Shown here one piece after another: positions 8,409-16,991 of a DNA stretch of 23,915 nt. The position numbers and the translations under genes are program-made. The DNA is from JBMORL01 sp049322335 (GTDB lineage: Bacteria > Bacteroidota > Bacteroidia > Flavobacteriales_D > UBA2798): positions 1 through 23,915 of the forward strand of contig JBMORL010000028.1 of NCBI GenBank assembly GCA_049322335.1, read 5' to 3'. Within the stretch, counting starts at the first letter, position 1. Each line of letters opens with the position of its first letter. The notes under the pieces were generated by a model. It was not told where the DNA came from. It did no database searches and worked only from the letters and a program-made list of their open reading frames with translations.

Positions 8409-9058
8409 AACCAATCAACACATTTCTCTTAACAGCCTCATTATCTGTACTTGTAAGCGCCATTTCAGCACAGGATAAAGATCCCAAAGCCAAGGCTATC
8501 CTGGACGACCTGAGCAAGAAAATGAAGGCTTATACCAGCTTTACCGTTGAATTTTCATCCAAACTGGAAAAAAAGTCAGACGGGGTAAACGAAACTCAAA
8601 GCGGAAAAGCCACTATCAAAGGAAACAAATATATAGTGGAAGTAGGCGACCAGAAAATTCTCTGTGACGGGGTGACTACCTGGACCATTCTTACCGGAGA
8701 TAAAGAAGTGTATGAATCGAAAGTGGGTGCCGACCAGGATGATTTACTTGATCCTTCGAAAATGTTTTCGTTGTGGGAAAAAGATTTCAAATACAAACTC
8801 GCTAAAGAAGAAACGGTGGCAGGATCTGTGATTGCTGAAATTCATTTGTTTCCCACCAAAGCCGGAAGCAAATACCATACAGTAATTATCAAAATAGATA
8901 AAACCAAAATGGAGATGAAAAGTGTGGTGGTGAAAGGAAAAGACGGTGAAGTGTTAACCTATACGCTTACCAAACTCACTACCAATGTGGCAGCAAACGA
9001 TGCAGATTTCAAATTCGACAAAGCAAAATATCCGGGGTATACGGTAATCAAAGATTAA
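8405..9058 (+). CDS. lolA: Outer-membrane lipoprotein carrier protein LolA
   Basis: Periplasmic chaperone expected to take lipoproteins from the inner-membrane Lol machinery to the outer membrane. It has 217 residues with a cleavable signal peptide (about 1-22, ending SAISAQ). Next is AILDDLSKKMKAYTSFTVEFSS, the usual LolA opening helix leading into an open beta-barrel fold. Later elements typical of Bacteroidota LolA are the GKATIKGNKYIVE strand, ILCDGVTTWTI, DLLDPSKMFSLWEKDFKYK, and the closing DADFKFDKAKYPGYTVID-like end. The ATG overlaps the ftsK TGA, and an ftsK-lolA order is familiar from flavobacteria. Two lipoproteins just upstream are plausible but unproven clients. Confidence 0.92.
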   Translation: MKPINTFLLTASLSVLVSAISAQDKDPKAKAILDDLSKKMKAYTSFTVEFSSKLEKKSDGVNETQSGKATIKGNKYIVEVGDQKILCDGVTTWTILTGDKEVYESKVGADQDDLLDPSKMFSLWEKDFKYKLAKEETVAGSVIAEIHLFPTKAGSKYHTVIIKIDKTKMEMKSVVVKGKDGEVLTYTLTKLTTNVAANDADFKFDKAKYPGYTVIKD

Positions 9059-9060
9059 AT

Positions 9061-9157
9061 AATACCAAACTGATTTATTAAACAGGCCAATAACTGGTAT
9101 TATGCCGAATGAAATTCTTCAAAAAAAACAGACCATGATGAATTTCACTTCGGTATA
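9061..9157. repeat. Two imperfect inverted repeats between lolA and bioA
   Basis: AATACCA at 9061-9067 pairs with TGGTATT at 9095-9101. A second pair is TATGCCGAATGAAATTC (9101-9117) with GAATTTCACTTCGGTATA (9140-9157), complementary apart from one mismatch and one bulged base. No T-tract follows, so this is not an obvious terminator. It could be an mRNA 3'-end structure or a decayed palindromic element. Confidence 0.5.
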
Positions 9158-9220
9158 AACAAACAGTAATAATGGATAAGGGCTTAACGGCTCTTTTTTC
9201 TTTTCATTACTTTTACTTCC

Positions 9221-10362
9221 GTGAATAAAGACTCAGCATACATCTGGCATCCCTTCACGCAGGAAAAAACTGCAGGAGAAAATATATGCATTGTAAAAGG
9301 AAAAGGAGCAGAATTGTGGGATGATAAAGGAAAAAAATACATCGATGCAGTTTCTTCGTGGTGGGTGAATCTGCATGGACATGCCGAACCGCATATTGCT
9401 GCAAAAATTTCGGAACAGGCCGCCCAGTTAGAGCATGTCATCTTTGCCGGTTTCACACACCCCAAAGCTATCGAACTCTCGGAACGATTACTGCAGTTGC
9501 TTCCCGGATTTTCAAAAGTATTTTTTTCAGATGATGGTTCCACTTCGGTGGAAGTGGCGCTGAAAATGGCGATACAATACCACGCCAATACCGGGAAAAA
9601 AAAATTAAAAGTTATCGCATTTGAAAATGCTTATCATGGTGATACGTTTGGTTCGATGTCGGTAAGCGGCCGGGGAGTTTTTACCAATGCGTTTGAAGAA
9701 AATTTTTTTGAAGTAAAATTTATTCCTGTTCCGGATAAAACTGCTGGAGAAGAATATTTCAGCAATTTTGAAAAACTCACACAGGATGATTCTGTGGCTG
9801 CGTTTATCTTCGAACCGTTAGTCCAGGCTGCTGCGGGAATGGTGACATATGATGAAGGAGTACTGGACAAAATGATCTCTTTTTGCCATAAAAAAAATAT
9901 CGTCACCATTGCCGATGAAGTGTTTACAGGGTTTGGAAGAACGGGGAAAATGTTTGCTACGGATCATCTGCAAAATAAGCCGGGTATCATTTGCCTTTCC
10001 AAAGGCCTTACCGGTGGATTTATGCCGATGGGTGTTACAGTTTGCCGGCCATTCATTTACGATGCTTTTTACAGTGATGATAAAACCAAAGCGCTTTACC
10101 ACGGACATTCCTATACCGCCAATCCTTTGGCATGTGCAGCAGCCTGTGCATCACTTGACCTGTTTTCGGAAAAAACTTTTCAGCGGATCAGCGAAATCGA
10201 AAAGCAACATGTGGAATTTTCTGAAAAAATAAAATCAAATAAGAGGGTAAAAAACATTCGGACAAAAGGTGTTATTCTGGCTGTGGAAATAGAAACTGCA
10301 CATTCTTCCGGCTATTTTAATTCCCTTCGTGATGAAATGTATGCATTCTTCATAAAAAAAGG
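9221..10362 (+). CDS. bioA: Adenosylmethionine-8-amino-7-oxononanoate aminotransferase (3' end lost in gap)
   Basis: PLP aminotransferase of biotin synthesis that turns 7-keto-8-aminopelargonate into 7,8-diaminopelargonate, using S-adenosylmethionine as amino donor in the known family. 380 residues are visible. Motifs: YIWHPFTQ at 8-14, AVSSWWVNLHGH at 43-54, AYHGDTF at 137-143, ADEVFTGFGRTGK at 231-243 with the cofactor aspartate D232, the Schiff-base lysine K261 in LSKGLTGG, and HGHSYTANPLACAAA at 304-318. The frame opens with GTG at 9221; no ATG fits, and the start agrees with the usual N-terminus. BioA is normally about 420-430 residues, so about 45 are lost in the N run. No other bio genes are in the window. 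Confidence 0.93.
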
Positions 10363-10462
10363 NNNNNNNNNNNNNNNNNNNNNNNNNNNNNNNNNNNNNN
10401 NNNNNNNNNNNNNNNNNNNNNNNNNNNNNNNNNNNNNNNNNNNNNNNNNNNNNNNNNNNNNN
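10363..10462. other. Assembly gap, 100 N
   Basis: A run of exactly 100 N, the same length as the run at 18700-18799, which suggests a fixed placeholder and not a measured size. It hides the 3' ends of bioA (about 135 nt expected) and of the convergent minus-strand gene, so the true gap is probably longer than 100 bp. Confidence 0.97.
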
Positions 10463-11073
10463 GCCATCAAAGTGTAGCGCAAAAAGTTTTGGTCAACTTC
10501 ATACCACTCATTATAGTTGCTGATTTTTTTAATGAGTTCCGAACCGGTAGTAAAATTTTTCAGGGCTTCAGCTTTGTTTTTTAGCTCCATTTCAGCAATG
10601 CCTTTCATAATCCATACAGAACCATTCTGGTCATCAAACACAGCTACTTTTTTCATTTGCGCCAGCACTTTTTTATAATCTTTTGCTTCGTAATAATTTT
10701 CGGTTTGCTCGAAAATGGTTTTTTTCATTTCAGCAAAAAAAGCATCGGCATCCTGTTTATAAGTACCGCTTTTGTCTTTCTTTTTGTACTTCACAGCATA
10801 GTTCAGGGCATCTCCTTCGGCTTTTACAAACTGTTCTTTTTCTCTTAGTTTTTCATCCTGCGAAATGCGGTAAAGCGCTTTGCACATATATAAATAGGGA
10901 AGCGGATCGTTTTTGGTTTTGTCGCTGGTAGTATATTTTTCAGCTTTTGCCACCAGTTTTTCATATTTCTGGTCGATCCACAAAACCTGCAGGTCTTCGT
11001 ATTCCTGGGCTTTTGCCAATTGGGAGGAAAAGGAGTAGGCCAATGCCATCGCCAGTACAAAAATCTTCTTCAT
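10463..11073 (-). CDS. Secreted or periplasmic protein of unknown function, TPR-like helical (3' end lost in gap)
   Basis: About 203 residues are visible from the ATG at 11073. Residues 1-22 form a signal peptide ending AKAQ. The rest is rich in Lys, Glu, Tyr and Ala and looks all-helical. One clear TPR-like hairpin lies near the end of the visible part (VWIMKGIAEMELKNKAEAL). The helical segments NYYEAKDYKKVLAQMKK and YLYMCKALYRI suggest earlier degenerate repeats. This fits a periplasmic tetratricopeptide-type adaptor, but I recognise no specific family. It converges on bioA, and the end of both genes lies in the N run. Apparent coding sequence continuing past the gap belongs to the opposite strand of bioA. 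Confidence 0.72.
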
Positions 11074-11099
11074 AATCGGTTGTTTTTACGATTGGAAAA

Positions 11100-11107
11100 C
11101 AAATATA
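11100..11107 (-). promoter_or_regulatory. Candidate -7 element for the TPR-like gene
   Basis: On the minus strand this reads TATATTTG, a full TAnnTTTG match. The predicted start near 11094 leaves a leader of about 20 nt before the ATG at 11073. No -33 TTG is obvious. Confidence 0.4.
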
Positions 11108-11182
11108 ATGCCTAAGCCGCGAAAATCGGGTTTCGGGGTGAAATGTTTATAAATAAAACGGTGTTAATTCTTTAACAACTGG

Positions 11183-11190
11183 TATTTTTG
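11183..11190 (+). promoter_or_regulatory. Candidate -7 element implying a leaderless mRNA
   Basis: TATTTTTG matches TAnnTTTG and ends 4 nt before the ATG at 11195, so the predicted start falls on or next to the initiation codon. No -33 element is clear. Confidence 0.3.
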
Positions 11191-11194
11191 CCCC

Positions 11195-11758
11195 ATGTCT
11201 AAGGTTAAAAAGCTATCCGACAGGGTATCGTGGAAGGAACATGATGCCTATACCACTATAGTCATTTCACCCCGGCTCGAAAGGGGAAAAGAAACATTAC
11301 TAACCACCTGGGTGCTGGCCTGGACAGTCATTGGAATCATCTTTATTGTTCAGTTGTTTTTGGAATATACCCGCGAAGAGAAATTATATATGATCGTTTT
11401 TCTCACCTTTTGGGCCTATTACGAATACCGGGTGGGTTATGTGTGGATGTGGAGGAGGAAAGGAGTAGAGTTGATAAAAATTGAAGACGGTAAGCTAACC
11501 TATAAACGCTCCATCAATAAATACGGGAAGGCTTATTCTTTTTTTCTTGACAATATCCGGAACTTCGGAAAAATGGAAAAAGAAGAGTCATTTTTCAAAG
11601 AGTTGGAACGTTCTTTTTGGGTAATTGGTGGTGAACGCCTTGGTTTCGAATACCAGCAGAAGACTGTAAAATTCGGAGTGCAGTTGAGTGATGAAGAAAC
11701 CAATAAGCTGGAAAATTTCCTGAAAAGTATCTTAAAAAAGGAATCAGTGAAGAACTGA
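11195..11758 (+). CDS. Membrane protein of unknown function with two helices and a PH-like C-terminal domain
   Basis: 187 residues. A charged N-terminus (1-32) is followed by two hydrophobic segments, about 34-56 (TTWVLAWTVIGIIFIVQLFL) and 63-86 (aromatic-rich, ending YVWMWRRKG). The soluble C-terminal part of about 100 residues has strands of the type VELIKIEDGKLTYKRSI and a final amphipathic helix (DEETNKLENFLKSILKK). This arrangement resembles small bacterial membrane proteins with a PH-like or YcxB-like domain, but I do not recognise a named family. The stop region overlaps the convergent acetyltransferase gene by 15 nt. It appears to be a single-gene unit. Confidence 0.72.
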   Translation: MSKVKKLSDRVSWKEHDAYTTIVISPRLERGKETLLTTWVLAWTVIGIIFIVQLFLEYTREEKLYMIVFLTFWAYYEYRVGYVWMWRRKGVELIKIEDGKLTYKRSINKYGKAYSFFLDNIRNFGKMEKEESFFKELERSFWVIGGERLGFEYQQKTVKFGVQLSDEETNKLENFLKSILKKESVKN

Positions 11759-12181
11759 TTTTTCCATCAGGTAATGCTGGATAGTGTTCCACAGCAAAAA
11801 TGTTTTTTCGGTAATGGTGTATCCGCAGTTCTCATAAAATTTCACTGCATAATCGCGTGCCTGCAATATCACTTTTTTTCTTCCGTTTTCGCGGGTAATT
11901 TTTTCAGCTTCTTCCAGCAGTAAACGTCCTGTCCCTTTTCCGCGGGCTGCTTCAGCTACTCCCATAAAACGCACCTGGGCCACCTGTTCATCATTGAATT
12001 GCAGGCGGCATACGCCCATTGGTTTTTCGTTTTCCAAAGCAAAAAGATGGATGCTTTCGTTTTCTTTATCGTCTTTTTCCGTTCCCTGTGGCTGATTCCA
12101 CGGTGCGCGCAAAGTTTCCCAGCGGAGATGGTAATACTCTTTCCATTCTTTTTCCGTGGAGGGCTGAATTATTTTAATCAT
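11744..12181 (-). CDS. GNAT-family N-acetyltransferase
   Basis: 145-residue acyl-CoA-dependent acetyltransferase. The acetyl-CoA pyrophosphate-binding motif A is clear: VRFMGVAEAARGKGTGRLLLEEAE, with R80-G-K-G-T-G at its centre. Motif B follows as VILQARDYAVKFYENCGY, a typical GNAT ending. The N-terminal part (YYHLRWETLRAPW) resembles small cytosolic GNATs acting on unknown amines. Its ATG overlaps the end of the upstream CoA-transferase gene by 8 nt, so the two are likely co-translated. The substrate cannot be read from the sequence. Its 3' end overlaps the convergent membrane-protein gene. Confidence 0.88.
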   Translation of the reverse strand: MIKIIQPSTEKEWKEYYHLRWETLRAPWNQPQGTEKDDKENESIHLFALENEKPMGVCRLQFNDEQVAQVRFMGVAEAARGKGTGRLLLEEAEKITRENGRKKVILQARDYAVKFYENCGYTITEKTFLLWNTIQHYLMEKSVLH

Positions 12182-13247
12182 TCAGAAAATCTTTTTTGAA
12201 TGCAACTGTTTTTACTCTTTTTGTGAGAATACCATTAATTGTTTCTTCCATAACCAGTGATTTTGTTTTTTCATCCGCAAAAACTTCATCCAGGCTTTTG
12301 ATCACACCACAGGGAATATTTTTTGATTTCATTTTTTGCATAAATTCATCACAACTCATTTGTTTTATGGCAGGAGCAATCAGCAATGCGAGCACCGAAC
12401 GGTTTTTTACGCGCAATGCATTCGAAGAAAATTCAGGTTGCAATAATTTTTCCTGTAAACCGGTTTGTTCAGCAAAATGGCGGAACTGATCTTCACTTCC
12501 AATGGCAAGAACGATTTGCCGGTTGTCGGATGTGAAAAATGTTTCTCCATAGGGTGCAATATTGGGATGAAGTGAGCCCGCAGGTTTTGGTATCATTCCG
12601 CTCATCAGGAAATTGGAAGCCTGGTTAACCAGCGAACAAACAGCCGAATCGAAAAGCGATACTTCGCAATAACTTCCTTTTCCTGTTTTTTCTTTTTTGA
12701 GCAGGGCCAATAGAAGCGCTTCTTTCAACTGGTGGGCGGCCAGCACATCGATCAGTGCCACCGGCATTTTTACCGGCCCGCTTTCGGAAGTGCCATTCAT
12801 TGACATAAAACCTGATTCAGCCTGCAGCACTACATCATAAGCAACCCGGTGATCGTTAGTTCCAAAACCGGTAATGTTACCGTAAATGATGCCCGGATTT
12901 TCTTTTTTCAGAGAAGTATAATCCAATCCGAATTTTTTGGCATCACCCGGTTTAAAATTGGCAATAACAATATCAGCAGTTTTCAGTATCTCTTTTGTTT
13001 TTTGGAGATCTGTGGCGTCTGTATAATCAAGAGTAATATGCTCCTTTCCCCAGTTTACCGAAGCAAAATAGGCGGAAAGGGGAGAAGAAGCTTCTTCGTT
13101 TTTATTTTTCCAGTTTCGGGTAACATCGCCACCGGTTTTTTTGTTTTCTACCTTAATGACTTGGGCTCCCAGTTCAGCAAAAAACATTCCCGCTGCCGGC
13201 CCGGCAAGAACTGAAGCGAGTTCAACTACTTTTAAATGGGAAAACAT
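12174..13247 (-). CDS. Class III CoA-transferase, CaiB/BaiF family
   Basis: 357 residues; members move CoA between carboxylic acids. The N-terminal Rossmann part has the family opening LKVVELASVLAGPAAGMFFAELGAQVIKVE. This is followed by FASVNWGKEHITLD, NFKPGDAKKFGLDY and IIYGNITGFG. The catalytic aspartate is D138 in AYDVVLQAESGFMSMNG. The interdomain part AALIDVLAAHQ-type sequence and CEVSLFDSAV are also typical. It is shorter than the usual 380-410 residues, mainly at the C-terminal end. The first gene of a pair with the GNAT gene, overlapping it by 8 nt. The acid substrate is unknown; no other acyl-CoA metabolism gene is close. Confidence 0.9.
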   Translation of the reverse strand: MFSHLKVVELASVLAGPAAGMFFAELGAQVIKVENKKTGGDVTRNWKNKNEEASSPLSAYFASVNWGKEHITLDYTDATDLQKTKEILKTADIVIANFKPGDAKKFGLDYTSLKKENPGIIYGNITGFGTNDHRVAYDVVLQAESGFMSMNGTSESGPVKMPVALIDVLAAHQLKEALLLALLKKEKTGKGSYCEVSLFDSAVCSLVNQASNFLMSGMIPKPAGSLHPNIAPYGETFFTSDNRQIVLAIGSEDQFRHFAEQTGLQEKLLQPEFSSNALRVKNRSVLALLIAPAIKQMSCDEFMQKMKSKNIPCGVIKSLDEVFADEKTKSLVMEETINGILTKRVKTVAFKKDFLND

Positions 13248-13304
13248 GTCACCAAGGTAGAAATACCTTATCTAACTTCAAAATGATTTATTAAAGAGAG
13301 TTTT

Positions 13305-13383
13305 TTCCGCGAAAATCTGCGCTATCTGCGGGAGCCACATTACGCAAAGTTGTTTCCCGCAGATGACGCGGATTTTCGCGGAA
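13305..13383. repeat. Large imperfect hairpin with 29-nt arms
   Basis: The left arm 13305-13333 and right arm 13355-13383 are complementary at 26 of 29 positions (two of the three exceptions would be G-U pairs in RNA) around a 21-nt loop. The arms begin TTCCGCGAAAATCTGCG and end CGCGGATTTTCGCGGAA. It lies between two minus-strand genes and could end transcription of the 1180-residue protein gene, but lacks a T-tract. Similar CTGCGGGA-type palindromes recur in Bacteroidota genomes as far as I recall. Confidence 0.75.
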
Positions 13384-13448
13384 TTAATGCAATTTTACAA
13401 CTTGAACTTTCCTGTAACAGCATACTATTGAAATTGGACAATGAAACG

Positions 13449-16400
13449 TTATCTTGAAACAGTAACATGCCCGTTCGTAACAATCGGCTCCGGATCGAGG
13501 CAACTGCGCTGGTAGGTCATGATGTAATAATATACTCCCTCCGTCACTGCATCTCCTTTTGCTTTTCCGTTCCAGCGTTTAACATTATCTCCGGATTCAA
13601 ACATTTTTAATCCCCAGCGGTCGTAGATTTCTACGTGATAATATTCAAGATAGGGCAGGGGATCTGTAGTGGGATAGTTGGCAAAGAACAGGATGAATTC
13701 ATCGTTTACCCCGTCACCGTTAGGAGAAAACACATTGGGAATTTGTACTATCCCGTTAATGCCCGCTTCGCCCACATTAATTACCTGTGACACGGTTCCG
13801 GTTTCGCTGCAGGTAAAATCCCAGGCCGAAAGAGTAAGTGTATAGGATCCGGTTACGGTATAAAAATAACTTACAGCTGTATCATTAATAAAAATAGTTC
13901 CGTCACCCATATCCCACACCAGCGAATCGGCACCTGTTCCGGTAAACGCAACATTTACATATACGGTATCCTGGCAGGCTTGCGGGGGAATAGGTGTGAA
14001 TGTTGCTGAAAATTCTTCCGACTGAAGTATTTCCACCGTTAGATAAGCCGTATCGGAGATATTGCAGGTGGAAGAGTCAATGGCAACATACATGATGTTA
14101 TATAACCCGATAGTGGTAAAAGTGTGGGAAGGGTTTTGCTGCGTGGAAATATTTCCGTCATCAAAATTCCAGTAGTGGTTGGGGGTGCTGCTTCCGGTAA
14201 AGTTTACATTATAGGGAGGATCACAGGCAATAACATTTGGTGAAGCATTGGCGGTGGCAGTAGTGGTATTGGGATTAAAACTCACTGTATCCGAAAAAGT
14301 ACCCGTATTTCCGCACACGGTATCGTAAGCTGTCATGGTAATGATATATGTTCCCGGATTGGTGTAAGTATAATTCACCAGGGTGTCGTTATAAATAAAA
14401 TTTCCGTCACCCAGATTCCACACCAGCGAGTCGGCTCCCGAACCGGTGAATTCGAGCGATACGGTGAAGTTGGAAGAAACGCAGGGATCGTAGGGAGGAA
14501 TATTGAAATCGGCTGCAAATACTTCCGACTGAAGTATCTCCACCGTTAGATACACCGTGTCTGCAATATTACAGGTGGAAGAATCGATGGCCACGTGCAT
14601 AATGGTATACAGGCCTGTATTGACGAAAGTATGCGAGGGGTTTTGTGAAGTAGAAGTGTCTCCGTCACCGAAATCCCAAAAGAAATCGACACCTGAAGTG
14701 GATCCGGTAAAGTTTACGTTATAGGGAGGATCGCAGGCGATGATATTGGGTGAAGCGTTGGCATTGGCATTAATTCCGAGGTAACTGAACTCCATTTTGA
14801 TGGCGCCCAGGTTACAGTTGGTGCTGTTGTTGGTTTGCGACCATGCCCCGGGTGTGGTTGGAAAATTATCACTTCCTCCGCATCCTGCACAAACGGCCTG
14901 ATAAATTACCCCGTTCTTATCAAACCGACTGGTGCCACCATCTACATGTTCGGCTGGTGGACCACCGAAAAAAGTGGCATATAAAAGTGAATTTGCATCA
15001 CGCTCCAGAACAATAAAATAAAAATCGCTGCCATCAGTTGTTAATTGATAGGCATCTGAAGTGACAGCAAGACCTGCTGTATTTCCTTCTACATTTACGT
15101 TTCCACCCCAGCCCGAAACATACACATTTTCACAGTTGTCAACCAGAAAAGCAGTAGGTGAAATATTTATAGTAGTATTACCCGAACCGAAAACAGTAGA
15201 ATAAATGGTTGCACTTAAAGAAGGATCAAGTTTATGTATAAACTGTTTTCCGTTAGCATTGCTGTAAACTCCTCCGCTTACCGGCCATGCGCCTTTGGTT
15301 TGACCGGTAACATACACATCATCGTTGATATCTATTTCAATAAGATAAGTCTGATCGTAACTGTTGGTGCCGAGATATGTACCTTTTACCTGTGCGCCAG
15401 TTAAAGGGTCAAGTGAAACAATGTAACCGTCACAGGTTCCTCCCTGGAAAGTGGGCTGAAGTGCGCTGCCCGTTACAGGGAAGTCAGAAGAAATAGTTCC
15501 GCCACAAACATAAATAGTTCCCAGGGAAGATTCTTTGATGCCATAACCCGAATCACCACCGGAACCTCCGATATAGGTAGACCATGATAAAGTGGTTAAC
15601 CCGGAATTCATCCTGAAGGCAACACCGTCTTGTGTGCCCTGGAAAGTTTGAGAAAGAGATCCTGCTGTTGTGGGAAAGTTATTGGAAAGAGTGGAAGAGG
15701 CTACCAGCACATCTCCGTTGGCAGCGAGATAAATTTCACCGCGCATCTCATCCGAATAATTAAAACTAAGCGTGGCATTGGAATTAAAACCGTCATTTCC
15801 TGTTCCGCCAATGTAGGTAGCGGCAGTTAATGCAGATCCTGCAGAATTAAATTGTGCCACAAACATATCCGAACCGTTGCTATAGGTAAAACCATTGGGA
15901 GAAACCGAAACCCCGCCATTGAAGGAATTGTCATAACAACCTGCGCTAACCGGAAAATTGGTGGAAGAAGTAGTTCCCAAGACAAAAAGATTTCCCGAAG
16001 CATCAACAATCAAACTGTGCGGAGCTTCAGAATTATTTCCCCCGAGATAGGTGGAAAAAACCAGGTTGTTTCCCGTGGGGGTAAATTTACTGATGCCCAC
16101 ATCCGTATTTCCTCCTCCGAAAGTAAGGTCGTATGCACCGGCTGTGGTGGGATATCCTGCGCCAAAAACAATTCCGCCTGAGTACAGACTTCCGTTATTA
16201 TCGTAGGTAGCAGTAAATCCCCAGTTGTCGGCAGTGGAGCCGGTATAGGATGAAAAGATTAAAGTGGGATCAATGATAATTTCGTATTGCGTATCATATC
16301 CTTCCGGAAAATCAAAAGTCAAAATGCCGTTTTCCAGTTGGTATTGGCAGGAAATAAAAAGTTTTTTGTTGTTTTTCACCTGCCAGGCTACCGGTTTCAT

Positions 16401-16991
16401 TTCTGTTACCTCACCGGCAGAAGTGGTAATTACGATATTACCGTTTTTTATAACGGGATTAACCCCTTCGTAGTTCCAGCGGATGGCAGAGGGATGGGTT
16501 CCCTGCGACACCACAAAATCATATTTCATGTGGCCGTCTTTGCTGTGAAAACGGAGATCAATGCCGGGATAAATATTTTTATAATTCACGGTATGATAAA
16601 GCGGCACATTGCCTTTCCATTTGGCGGGGTCGTTACCTTTAAAATAATTGTGATACCCGTTAGATTTTTCCTGCCCGGTTACCGATTCCGGTTCTGAAGC
16701 ACCGATAAAATTCATGCGGTAGGCAAAGGCATCAACCGTTTGTGTGATAGATTGCCCCGAATGATGTGCATCGTGAATTTCTTCGAGATCCTGCTGGTCG
16801 TAGAACATGTAAGTCACCGAATTTTTTTCCAGCCACACATCTCCGCCACCGATCTGCGCTTTAAAAAGCACGTTGTTTTCCCATTGCCCTTTATTGGCGA
16901 TATAGGAAATTTTGTTTTCTTCTTTTTCCGTTTGGTGTGCAAATACACCGGTGGCCGAAACAGCCATCAGAAGTAGTAAGATATTTCTCAT
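13449..16991 (-). CDS. T9SS type B cargo: propeller and PKD-domain surface protein
   Basis: 1180-residue secreted protein. Signal peptide 1-18 (ending TGVFA). A DUF7948-like N-terminal domain at about 27-245 opens with ISYIANKGQWENNVLFKAQI. Residues about 250-735 are beta-propeller-like SBBP repeats with recurring YLGG, YIGGTGND and DFPVT elements. Two tandem copies of a PKD pair follow, at 744-913 and 914-1081, with WDFGDGDT, WNLGDGN, WNFDDGN and WDMGDGT at the PKD cores. The end, 1082-1180, is the gliding-motility-associated type B sorting domain (NVFSPNGDGVNDEF, IYDRWGLKMFES, WNGKAKGDAVTEGVYYY). Expected to be exported by the Sec system, then by T9SS, and displayed or released at the surface. 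No adjacent sprF-like gene. Confidence 0.93.
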   Translation of the reverse strand: MRNILLLLMAVSATGVFAHQTEKEENKISYIANKGQWENNVLFKAQIGGGDVWLEKNSVTYMFYDQQDLEEIHDAHHSGQSITQTVDAFAYRMNFIGASEPESVTGQEKSNGYHNYFKGNDPAKWKGNVPLYHTVNYKNIYPGIDLRFHSKDGHMKYDFVVSQGTHPSAIRWNYEGVNPVIKNGNIVITTSAGEVTEMKPVAWQVKNNKKLFISCQYQLENGILTFDFPEGYDTQYEIIIDPTLIFSSYTGSTADNWGFTATYDNNGSLYSGGIVFGAGYPTTAGAYDLTFGGGNTDVGISKFTPTGNNLVFSTYLGGNNSEAPHSLIVDASGNLFVLGTTSSTNFPVSAGCYDNSFNGGVSVSPNGFTYSNGSDMFVAQFNSAGSALTAATYIGGTGNDGFNSNATLSFNYSDEMRGEIYLAANGDVLVASSTLSNNFPTTAGSLSQTFQGTQDGVAFRMNSGLTTLSWSTYIGGSGGDSGYGIKESSLGTIYVCGGTISSDFPVTGSALQPTFQGGTCDGYIVSLDPLTGAQVKGTYLGTNSYDQTYLIEIDINDDVYVTGQTKGAWPVSGGVYSNANGKQFIHKLDPSLSATIYSTVFGSGNTTINISPTAFLVDNCENVYVSGWGGNVNVEGNTAGLAVTSDAYQLTTDGSDFYFIVLERDANSLLYATFFGGPPAEHVDGGTSRFDKNGVIYQAVCAGCGGSDNFPTTPGAWSQTNNSTNCNLGAIKMEFSYLGINANANASPNIIACDPPYNVNFTGSTSGVDFFWDFGDGDTSTSQNPSHTFVNTGLYTIMHVAIDSSTCNIADTVYLTVEILQSEVFAADFNIPPYDPCVSSNFTVSLEFTGSGADSLVWNLGDGNFIYNDTLVNYTYTNPGTYIITMTAYDTVCGNTGTFSDTVSFNPNTTTATANASPNVIACDPPYNVNFTGSSTPNHYWNFDDGNISTQQNPSHTFTTIGLYNIMYVAIDSSTCNISDTAYLTVEILQSEEFSATFTPIPPQACQDTVYVNVAFTGTGADSLVWDMGDGTIFINDTAVSYFYTVTGSYTLTLSAWDFTCSETGTVSQVINVGEAGINGIVQIPNVFSPNGDGVNDEFILFFANYPTTDPLPYLEYYHVEIYDRWGLKMFESGDNVKRWNGKAKGDAVTEGVYYYIMTYQRSCLDPEPIVTNGHVTVSR

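Noticed and set aside
10312..10477. Frames running through the N run, extending bioA and the opposite gene across the gap
   Set aside because: They read N as unknown residues and then enter the antisense of the other gene; the ends are artefacts.
13449..16991. Cargo protein as a metalloprotease or other enzyme
   Set aside because: No catalytic motif was seen; all recognisable parts are propeller, PKD and sorting domains.
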